Assembly (NCBI GenBank): GCA_964601865.1
Contig: CAZRPI010000059.1
Location: 1 to 20,769 of the forward strand
Source of the DNA: Pseudopelobacter sp964601865
Lineage (GTDB): Bacteria > Desulfobacterota > Desulfuromonadia > Geobacterales > Pseudopelobacteraceae
Direction: 5' to 3'
DNA: 20,769 bases
In this document: in pieces, positions 6,800 through 12,917 of the stretch
How the letters are laid out: each line of letters starts with the position of its first letter
Numbering within the stretch: position 1 is the first letter of the stretch
The notes under the pieces: generated by a model
What the model was told of the DNA's origin: nothing
Seen by the model: only the letters and a program-made list of their open reading frames with translations
Databases searched by the model: none
Translations under genes and position numbers: made by a program

Positions 6800-8825
6800 G
6801 CCCGTTACCGCCGTGCCTGTCGGTATACTTCAACGCCAGCATGGTGATGTCGTCCGACTGGTTTGCCCCATTGCTGAAGCTGCGCACATCCTCCCGGATC
6901 TCGCTGATGAACCCATGCACATCGTCGGTTTCCCGGCCGATCGCCGCGGAGACCAGCCGTTCTTCACCGTACAGTTCGGATGCCGTATTCATCGCCTCGG
7001 TCACGCCATCGGTATACAGGAGGATGATGTCGTTCCTGCCCATGGTTATAGTCCGGGTGGTGTATTCGGAATCCTCCATGGCGCCCACTACCAGGCCCTG
7101 GGGCACCTCCAGGAATCGGGGAGGTTCCCCTGCCGGACAGAACAGCGGCGGATTGTGCCCCGCGCTGGAAAATGCCAGTTCGCCGCTTTCGATGTCGAGA
7201 ATGGCGCAGAAGATGGTGACAAACATCATGGTATCATTGTCCGGATAGAGAAGACTGTTCACGCGGGCGAGAATCTCGGCCGGAGTCCCCCTGCGCAGGG
7301 CCTCGGTTTTGATAAGGGTCTTGGAAACCATCATGAACAGCGCCGCCGGCACCCCCTTGTCCGACACATCGGCAATGACAAAGAAGAGACGCCTGTCGTC
7401 GATGAAGAAAAAATCGTAGAAGTCGCCGCCGACTTCCTTGGCGGGGTCCATCAGGGCATAGATATCGAATTCGGGATTGTCGGGAAACGGCGGAAAGATC
7501 CGCGGCAGCAGGCTGGCCTGAATCTCGGTGGCAACATTCAGTTCGCCCTGGATTCTTTCCTTGGCGGCCATGGTTTCGGTAAGATTGCGGATATAGTTCT
7601 GCAGGTCACTGGTCATCCTGTTGAAGGATTCGGCCAGTTCCTCAATCTCGTCGCCGGAATGGATGTTCAGCACATGGTCGAGATTCCCCCCGCCGATGAT
7701 TTTCACCCCCTTCCCCAGTTCGAGTATGGGGGCGGTAATGATTCCGGACACTCTTCTGGCGGTAACCACCACGACGCCGATCATGATGAAAAACAGAAAC
7801 GCCAGAATGACGAGCGAGAGGGAAATCTTGGTGCCCACCTGGGTCTTCACGGCCTGGATCTGTGACGCTATCGAACGCTCCGTCGGCCTGATGGGCGCAT
7901 TGACATCCTCCACCGGGAGGATGAGCAGCACCGACCAGTTGGTGGATGTAACCGGGGCATGGGCGACAAAACATTCCCGGCGCAGATAGAGGCCCCGGTC
8001 CAGGCCGCTCTTTCCGGCCAGCAGGGCTTCGTCAAGCCTCCGCCGTTCTTCGCCGTCACTGTCAAGATGGAAATACTCGGCGTTACGGGATGCGTCTCCG
8101 GCGGAGACCCCGGTTTTGGCGATAACCTTCCGGTTTCTGTCCAGCAGAACCGCAACCCCCAGATTGTTCAGCTGGGCGCGCAGGATCCTCTCGTTGACGG
8201 TCTTAAGGGCAATCTCGATCCCGATTACCCCGACGGCGCGTCCATGGCCGTCCTGAACGGGTTTCGAGCAGTTGATGTAGAGGTTTTTGTCCTTCGGACT
8301 TGCATAGGGGTTGCTCCAGCCCAGTTTGCCGGAAGAAACGGCACGGGTATACCACTCAAGCTTATGGCCATCGAAAACCGCCGTGTCTCCGTTGTCCCGC
8401 GAGTAAACCCGGAACCTCCCATTGGCGGCAGCCAGAGTGACATTGGCGATGAAGGGATTATCGGCGAGCAGGGAGCGGAAGACGGAAGCACGGCCAACGG
8501 AGTCGGAGCCATTCCACACCCTGTCGTTGACTGAACTCAGCAGATTGAGGGCTGTTTCCACGGATTTGAACTCGGCGTCCAGCAGGCTGGCCTGGTCAAC
8601 GGTTATCCTGAGGAGCCCGTCACGGGCAAGATTCTGCATGGCATTTTTGCCGACACGCAGGGCCTCCTGTCCCATCCCCTCATTCAACTCGGTCGTATAG
8701 CTGCCGAGGTTTTTCATGCTTATGAAGGAAATCAGGGCGAAACCAAGCAGGGCAATGTTCGTCATCGCCAACAGCGCCAGAAGAATTCTGGTTCGGATTT
8801 TTATATGTGAGAAAAGGGAAAACAT
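6792..8825 (-). CDS. Cache-HAMP-SpoIIE/PP2C serine phosphatase
   Basis: The protein is 677 residues from the ATG at 8825. TM1 is at 14-37, a large periplasmic double-Cache-like sensor at about 45-325, TM2 at 334-356, HAMP at 357-410, a short coiled coil, and then a SpoIIE/RsbU-type PP2C phosphatase (about 440-670). Metal-binding and catalytic motifs are visible: EVGGDFYD (Asp468), IADVSDKG, YTDGVTEA and QSDDIT. Such enzymes dephosphorylate STAS-domain anti-anti-sigma factors in partner-switching pathways; none is encoded in the window. In-frame starts also exist at 8855 (ATG) and 8879 (TTG). I prefer 8825 because it gives a compact N-terminus before TM1, with GGTGATGG as a modest ribosome binding site. 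It is the first gene of an operon with two alpha/beta hydrolases, the nearest overlapping it by 8 bp. Confidence 0.9.
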   Translation of the reverse strand: MFSLFSHIKIRTRILLALLAMTNIALLGFALISFISMKNLGSYTTELNEGMGQEALRVGKNAMQNLARDGLLRITVDQASLLDAEFKSVETALNLLSSVNDRVWNGSDSVGRASVFRSLLADNPFIANVTLAAANGRFRVYSRDNGDTAVFDGHKLEWYTRAVSSGKLGWSNPYASPKDKNLYINCSKPVQDGHGRAVGVIGIEIALKTVNERILRAQLNNLGVAVLLDRNRKVIAKTGVSAGDASRNAEYFHLDSDGEERRRLDEALLAGKSGLDRGLYLRRECFVAHAPVTSTNWSVLLILPVEDVNAPIRPTERSIASQIQAVKTQVGTKISLSLVILAFLFFIMIGVVVVTARRVSGIITAPILELGKGVKIIGGGNLDHVLNIHSGDEIEELAESFNRMTSDLQNYIRNLTETMAAKERIQGELNVATEIQASLLPRIFPPFPDNPEFDIYALMDPAKEVGGDFYDFFFIDDRRLFFVIADVSDKGVPAALFMMVSKTLIKTEALRRGTPAEILARVNSLLYPDNDTMMFVTIFCAILDIESGELAFSSAGHNPPLFCPAGEPPRFLEVPQGLVVGAMEDSEYTTRTITMGRNDIILLYTDGVTEAMNTASELYGEERLVSAAIGRETDDVHGFISEIREDVRSFSNGANQSDDITMLALKYTDRHGGNGHV

Positions 8826-9010
8826 GGGATAGCCATCACCACGGGTACTCTTCATCCAAAGTTGCCGAATGGAAAACAATTTTAATGTGATATCAGATGA
8901 TTATATGAAAGTCACCTTCTTTTGCGGGGTAGTTTCGAATCAAGCCGATTCAGCATGGGGTGCGGCACGCCGGTTTTTTTGACTTTTTCCGGTTCCCCCA
9001 AAAGTAAAGC

Positions 9011-9038
9011 ATTAAATTCAAATGGTTACAAGTCGCAA
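9011..9038 (-). promoter_or_regulatory. Possible promoter for the phosphatase-hydrolase operon
   Basis: On the minus strand TTGCGA (9038-9033), a 16-base spacer and TTTAAT (9016-9011) form a weak sigma70-like pair. The leader would be about 180 bases. Another TATAAT (8905-8900) lies closer to the gene but has no matching -35 box. The rest of 8826-9088 shows no gene. Confidence 0.3.
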
Positions 9039-9088
9039 GGCGATAAAGCCGGGATGTGAATTCTGAAAACAAGATTCGGACGCACCAA

Positions 9089-9123
9089 CAAAAAAGGGAG
9101 TTAACCAACCTGGCTAACTCCCT
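9089..9123 (-). terminator. Intrinsic terminator of tRNA-Gln
   Basis: Reading the minus strand, AGGGAGTTA (9123-9115) pairs perfectly with TAACTCCCT (9103-9095) around an 11-base loop. A run of six T (9095-9090) follows. It starts 11 bp after the encoded CCA of the tRNA. Confidence 0.85.
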
Positions 9124-9133
9124 GATCATGTTT

Positions 9134-9208
9134 TGGCTGGGGTACCTGGATTCGAACCAAGAGATGGCGGAGTCAGAGTCCGCTGCCTTACCGTTTGGCT
9201 ATACCCCA
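9134..9208 (-). tRNA. trnQ: tRNA-Gln (anticodon CUG)
   Basis: The 75-nt gene includes an encoded CCA. The acceptor stem is TGGGGTA paired with TACCCCA, the discriminator is G, and the D-loop is AGCCAAACGGTAAGGC. The anticodon arm GCGGA-CTCTGAC-TCCGC gives anticodon CTG, reading CAG. The T-arm contains GGTTCGAATCC. The 5' start TGGGGTAT is characteristic of bacterial glutamine tRNAs. It forms its own transcription unit, with a promoter upstream and an intrinsic terminator downstream. Confidence 0.95.
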
Positions 9209-9220
9209 CTGCAGTCACTG

Positions 9221-9249
9221 TCTATAGCAAATCGAGGCTGGGCAGTCAA
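9221..9249 (-). promoter_or_regulatory. Sigma70-type promoter of tRNA-Gln
   Basis: On the minus strand TTGACT (9249-9244), a 17-base spacer and TATAGA (9226-9221) form a near-consensus promoter. Transcription would start around 9214, only about six bases before the mature tRNA 5' end. Confidence 0.75.
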
Positions 9250-9286
9250 GAGTTTTGAGACCTGGCGGATCATTCAGATATAGCAT

Positions 9287-9315
9287 TTGACATACGAATC
9301 CTAAAATAGTATACC
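9287..9315 (+). promoter_or_regulatory. Sigma70-type promoter of the metal-import operon
   Basis: TTGACA (9287-9292), a 17-base spacer and TATACC (9310-9315) fit sigma70 well. The predicted start near 9322 leaves a short leader to the ATG at 9359. Downstream of the -10 box lie GTGATAG (9316-9322) and GTAACAC (9339-9345), an imperfect inverted pair in a position suited to a repressor such as NikR. That second part is speculative. Confidence 0.65.
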
Positions 9316-9358
9316 GTGATAGCACGAAATTTTACTCTGTAACACCGAGGTCAGAATC

Positions 9359-10390
9359 ATGCACATGGCGGACGCCCTTATTTCACCTGCAGTCGGAGCA
9401 ACCATGTGGACCGCTTCCGCCGGGATGATTGCCTACTGTTCCACCAGGGTCCGGACGGAGCGGAACGAACGCAGAACGCCGCTCATGGGTGTTCTGGGGG
9501 CGTTTCTGTTCGCGGCCCAGATGATCAATTTCACCATTCCGGCGACCGGCTCCAGCGGGCACATCGGAGGAGGGCTACTGCTGGCCATACTGCTTGGGCC
9601 GCACGCGGCCTTTCTGGTGATTGCCTCGGTACTGGTGGTGCAGGCGCTGTTCTTCGCGGACGGCGGCCTCCTGGCGCTGGGGTGCAACATCTTCAACCTG
9701 GGTTTCTTCCCCGCCTTCGTAGCCTATCCCCTTATCCACAGGACCATTGCCGGAGCTAGTCCGAGCCGTTCCAGGCTGACCACGGCCACCATGCTGGCGG
9801 CCGTGGCCGGGCTGCAGATGGGCGCGCTGGCTGTTGTCCTGGAAACCGTCGCATCGGGGATTTCTTCCCTGCCGTTTTCAACCTTTGCCGGCCTGATGCT
9901 GCCGATCCACCTCGCCATCGGTCTCGTTGAGGGATTAGTTACCGCAGCGGTGGTTTCGTTTGTCGCAAAGGCCCGCCCCGACATTATCAGGAGCGCGACG
10001 GAGGCCTCTCCCATGAGTCAACGGCCACTGCGCCCCCTGCTGCTGGCGTTCCTTGCCGCCGCGATTGTTACCGGAGGCGCGCTCTCCTGGTTCGCCTCGG
10101 CTAACCCGGACGGCCTGGAGTGGTCCATCGCCAGAGTTACCGGCAAAGAGGAACTTAAGCCCCCCGAGACGGGATTCCACGCCATGCTGGCCACGCTCCA
10201 GAAAAAAACCGCATTTCTGCCCGACTACTCGTTTGGGGGCCCATCGACACAGCCCGCGAAAACGACGGCGGCGCTCAAAGATGAGCAACTCGGCGCTTCA
10301 GTATCGGGCATCGCCGGTGGTCTGGCAACTCTCTCGCTGATCACCCTCATAGGCCTGCTGCTGAAAAAACGCTCCCTGCCTGCCAGATGA
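9359..10390 (+). CDS. cbiM: ECF nickel/cobalt transporter S-component, CbiM with fused PDGLE (NikMN-like)
   Basis: This 343-residue membrane protein is the metal-binding component of an energy-coupling-factor importer. It begins MHMADALISP; in CbiM/NikM the N-terminal Met-His2-Met segment inserts into the fold and binds the metal. FTIPATGSSGHIGGG (58-72) matches the conserved histidine loop of the family. After about residue 220 a second module follows: one TM helix (about 226-243), then PDGLEWS (250-256), a soluble loop and a final TM (about 313-334). This is the CbiN/NikN-like PDGLE unit fused in frame, so no separate cbiN is needed. The fusion is more typical of systems assigned to nickel, but metal choice cannot be settled from sequence. 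GAGG before the ATG serves as ribosome binding site. It is the first gene of a three-gene operon. Confidence 0.92.
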   Translation: MHMADALISPAVGATMWTASAGMIAYCSTRVRTERNERRTPLMGVLGAFLFAAQMINFTIPATGSSGHIGGGLLLAILLGPHAAFLVIASVLVVQALFFADGGLLALGCNIFNLGFFPAFVAYPLIHRTIAGASPSRSRLTTATMLAAVAGLQMGALAVVLETVASGISSLPFSTFAGLMLPIHLAIGLVEGLVTAAVVSFVAKARPDIIRSATEASPMSQRPLRPLLLAFLAAAIVTGGALSWFASANPDGLEWSIARVTGKEELKPPETGFHAMLATLQKKTAFLPDYSFGGPSTQPAKTTAALKDEQLGASVSGIAGGLATLSLITLIGLLLKKRSLPAR

Positions 10391-10419
10391 TCCGTATCAG
10401 CTTCACAAACCAGACGACG

Positions 10420-10450
10420 AAGAGGGGGAGCGGACATGGCTCCCCCTCTT
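10420..10450 (+). repeat. 12-bp perfect hairpin between cbiM and cbiQ
   Basis: AAGAGGGGGAGC (10420-10431) and GCTCCCCCTCTT (10439-10450) pair perfectly around the 7-base loop GGACATG. It ends 13 bp before the cbiQ start. The short TTT after the stem is weak for termination, so attenuation or an mRNA-stabilising barrier that reduces cbiQ and cbiO relative to cbiM is possible. Confidence 0.7.
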
Positions 10451-10463
10451 TCAACGGGGCCGT

Positions 10464-11279
10464 ATGAGCAGGTTATCGCTGGAACACGCCCTGACCGATT
10501 TCAGGCGGCTTGACCTGCTGGCAATGGCGGATACCCCCATCCATCAGCTCGACGGCCGAGCCAAGGTCCTGGCAACCCTCATTTTCGTCATCGCGGTCAT
10601 GTCGTTCAACCGCTACGAACTGTCGGCCCTGCTCCCGTTCTTTGTCTTCCCCCTTTTTCTGGCGCTGAGGGCTAACCTCCCCTCCGTCTACCTCGTCAAG
10701 AGAATCGTCATCGTCATTCCTTTCGCCATCCTGGTCGGACTGTTCAACCCGCTCCTTGACAGGCAGGTCATGCTCCGCCTGGGCGCCATCGGCGTCAGCG
10801 GCGGCTGGATATCCTGCGCATCCATTCTGGTGCGGGCCGTGCTGACCGTCAGCGCCGCGCTGATACTGATCAGCGTCACCGGCTTTACGGCCGTCTGCCA
10901 GGCACTGAACCGGATGGGATGCCCCAGGACATTCACGACCCAGCTCCTCTTTCTCCATCGCTACCTGTTCGTGCTGATGGAAGAGGCCAGACAGGTCGCG
11001 CGGGCCCGGGAGGTACGCTCCTTCGGACGCCGGGGGCTGGGTATCCGCAACAGCGGCGCCATACTGGGAAACCTGCTGCTGCGCACATGGGAACGGGCGG
11101 AGCGCATACACCTGGCCATGCTGGCACGCGGCTTCAATGGCGAATTCAGAAGCCGCAAAACAGGCCGGTTCGGGATCAACGACCTTCTTTTCCTGCTGGG
11201 ATGGAGCGCCGTATTCGCGGTTTTTCGCACATGGAACATTCCCCGCCTGCTGGGCGGAATGATGATGGGGATTTTCTGA
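10464..11279 (+). CDS. cbiQ: ECF transporter T-component CbiQ
   Basis: This 271-residue integral membrane protein transmits ATPase motion to the CbiM subunit. Hydrophobic helices lie at about 31-75, 76-97 and 117-141, with another near the C-terminus (about 235-253). The cytoplasmic coupling helices carry the two Ala-Arg-X signatures of T-components: RAREVRSFG (about 178-186) and LARGFNGEFR (about 214-223). The N-terminus (DRRLDLLAMAD-like segment ending TPIHQLDGRAKV) matches the family. It starts behind a strong hairpin and has only AACGGGG as ribosome binding site. Its stop codon is directly followed by the ATG of the ATPase gene, so the two are probably co-translated. Confidence 0.92.
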   Translation: MSRLSLEHALTDFRRLDLLAMADTPIHQLDGRAKVLATLIFVIAVMSFNRYELSALLPFFVFPLFLALRANLPSVYLVKRIVIVIPFAILVGLFNPLLDRQVMLRLGAIGVSGGWISCASILVRAVLTVSAALILISVTGFTAVCQALNRMGCPRTFTTQLLFLHRYLFVLMEEARQVARAREVRSFGRRGLGIRNSGAILGNLLLRTWERAERIHLAMLARGFNGEFRSRKTGRFGINDLLFLLGWSAVFAVFRTWNIPRLLGGMMMGIF

Positions 11280-12026
11280 ATGAACAGCATAGTGACCGTT
11301 GACAGACTCTCCTACCGGCATCCAGACGGCTCCAGAGCGCTTCTGGACGTGTCGTTCACCATCCGCCGGGGTGAGGCCGTGGCAATCATCGGGGCAAACG
11401 GCGCGGGAAAATCGACCCTGCTGCTGCATATCAACGGCTGCCTCTCCCCCCTGTCCGGAACGGTCAGGATCGGGGACCTGGAAGTTGCCGGGGCGAACAT
11501 CCCCCGGATAAGACGCCTCGTGGGGATGACGTTCCAGAACTCCGACGATCAGCTCTTCATGCCCACGGTCTCCGATGACGTGGCCTTCGGCCCCAATAAC
11601 ATGGGACTTCCTCCCGGCGAGGTTGACGTGCGCGTCGAGAGCGCCCTGTCCGCCGTCGATGCCCTGCACCTGCGCAACAGGCCGCCGTACCGACTGTCGG
11701 GGGGCGAGAAACGCCGCGTCGCGATCGCCACGGTAATCGCCATGGAACCGGAAATAATCGTCCTGGATGAACCGACGACCGGTCTGGATTCATTCGGAAG
11801 GCGCAAACTGATCGGAATCCTGAAGAACTTCGAACACACCAGAATCATCGCCACCCATGACCTGAACCTCGTGCTCGAACTCTGCGAACGGGTGATTCTG
11901 CTCCACGAGGGGAGCATCGCCGCGGACGGACCGGCGGTAAAGGTCCTCGGCGACGCGGCGCTCCTGGAGCGCTGCCGTCTCGAACCCCCCTACCGCTCCG
12001 GACTCTGCCCCCACTGCGGGAAGTGA
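11280..12026 (+). CDS. cbiO: ECF transporter ATPase CbiO
   Basis: This 248-residue ABC ATPase powers nickel or cobalt uptake with CbiM and CbiQ. All motifs are present: Walker A GANGAGKST (38-46), Q-loop Gln86 in TFQNSDDQLF, signature LSGGEKRR (139-146), Walker B IIVLDEP (159-165) and the switch histidine in ATHD (His193). The C-terminal tail ends CPHCGK, with Cys243 and Cys246 forming a CxxC pair with an intervening His. That could bind metal and is not needed for ATPase function. The ATG abuts the cbiQ stop with no gap. It is the last gene of the operon. Confidence 0.95.
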   Translation: MNSIVTVDRLSYRHPDGSRALLDVSFTIRRGEAVAIIGANGAGKSTLLLHINGCLSPLSGTVRIGDLEVAGANIPRIRRLVGMTFQNSDDQLFMPTVSDDVAFGPNNMGLPPGEVDVRVESALSAVDALHLRNRPPYRLSGGEKRRVAIATVIAMEPEIIVLDEPTTGLDSFGRRKLIGILKNFEHTRIIATHDLNLVLELCERVILLHEGSIAADGPAVKVLGDAALLERCRLEPPYRSGLCPHCGK

Positions 12027-12027
12027 A

Positions 12028-12057
12028 ATGGGGGACGGAATTGCTCCCGCCCCCCAT
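12028..12057. terminator. Possible bidirectional terminator hairpin
   Basis: ATGGGGG (12028-12034) pairs with CCCCCAT (12051-12057), and three further pairs lie inside after one mismatch. It sits between the converging cbiO and DUF1318 genes. There is no good U-tract on either strand, so efficiency is uncertain. Confidence 0.4.
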
Positions 12058-12128
12058 CTTCTGAGGTAGCCTATCAACCGATTATCCTGATTCCGGATTG
12101 CAATCGGCAGAAAGCCTGTTTTCAGGTA

Positions 12129-12794
12129 TTACTTCTGAACCCAGCGTCCGTTCTGCAGCTGGATCCACCATCCCGACTTCGCCGCGTCACGTTTCGTTTC
12201 CGCATAGGTTGCCGCCGCCTTGCCCATTATCTGGTCCAGGGTCTTCTTGGATTCGGCAACCCCGTTAATCTTCAGGATGGCCTTCGCCATGCCGTACACG
12301 ACGGTCTTGCGGTTCTGGTTTTCCTGGCTGATCAGCGCCTCGTCCTGCGGCCCAAGCTTTGTCTTGTCGCGAGCCACGACCAGCCCCTGGCTCGATAATC
12401 CCACGGCCGCGCCGTCGAAAAGAGTGGAGAGTCTGGACATTCTCCCGTTCATTTCGCCGTAGGCTTTGATTACCTCCGGCATCCCCTTCAGTTCGTTCTG
12501 AAGCCTGTCGGCGTCGTTTTCAGCCGCATGGGCCACCGAACAGAACGATAGTGCGGGGACGTCCCCGAACAGACTGCTCTGGGGTTTTTTATCCGTCTGC
12601 GCCGGTTCCGTTGCCGGAGACTTTTCCGTAGCCGGGGCCTTGTCGGCACCGTTCTTCAGGAGCATGTCGTCCAGCGACTTGTACGCCTCCTTGACCGCCT
12701 TCTCGGGAAAATAGACGTTGACGGTGATAATGGCGCAGGCGGCCAGAAAAGCGCATACTCCCGCCAGCAGGTACCTGATGATTCTTGTCTTCAT
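12129..12794 (-). CDS. DUF1318 (YdbL-like) lipoprotein, probable YnbE-YdbL fusion
   Basis: The protein has 221 residues. A lipoprotein signal ends in LAAC (Cys20), followed by IITVNVYFPEKAVKEAYKSL, which resembles the short lipoprotein YnbE. A low-complexity linker rich in Ala, Pro, Glu and Lys (about 50-73) comes next. A segment with the look of a second, internal signal peptide (ALSFCSVAHA, 81-90, then AEND) precedes the C-terminal YdbL/DUF1318 domain (about 125-221, ending WWIQLQNGRWVQK). In E. coli ydbH-ynbE-ydbL form an operon in which YnbE partners the AsmA-like YdbH at the outer membrane and YdbL is periplasmic. Here the gene follows a YdbH-like gene on the same strand at 123 bp. Ribosome binding site GGGAGG lies 6 bp before the ATG. 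Confidence 0.8.
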   Translation of the reverse strand: MKTRIIRYLLAGVCAFLAACAIITVNVYFPEKAVKEAYKSLDDMLLKNGADKAPATEKSPATEPAQTDKKPQSSLFGDVPALSFCSVAHAAENDADRLQNELKGMPEVIKAYGEMNGRMSRLSTLFDGAAVGLSSQGLVVARDKTKLGPQDEALISQENQNRKTVVYGMAKAILKINGVAESKKTLDQIMGKAAATYAETKRDAAKSGWWIQLQNGRWVQK

Positions 12795-12917
12795 ACGTTG
12801 CCTCCCATGTAATTACCGATCCGTGACCAGAGGGGACGAATCGGAGTCGTTGTACCAATCATACCACAAACAGCCCGGAATGAACCGAATGGCGGCACGC
12901 GACAGGAACCGTCAACG

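Noticed and set aside
6798..7865. 355-codon open frame antisense to the phosphatase
   Set aside because: The minus strand carries the complete PP2C and HAMP motifs; the plus frame is a shadow.
8940..9000. T-rich stretches after GCGGCACGCCGG as a terminator
   Set aside because: The stem would have a loop of only two bases, and no plus-strand gene ends there.
10473..11669. 398-codon open frame antisense to cbiQ and cbiO
   Set aside because: Both plus-strand genes have full sets of family motifs; the antisense product is low-complexity and unlike any family.
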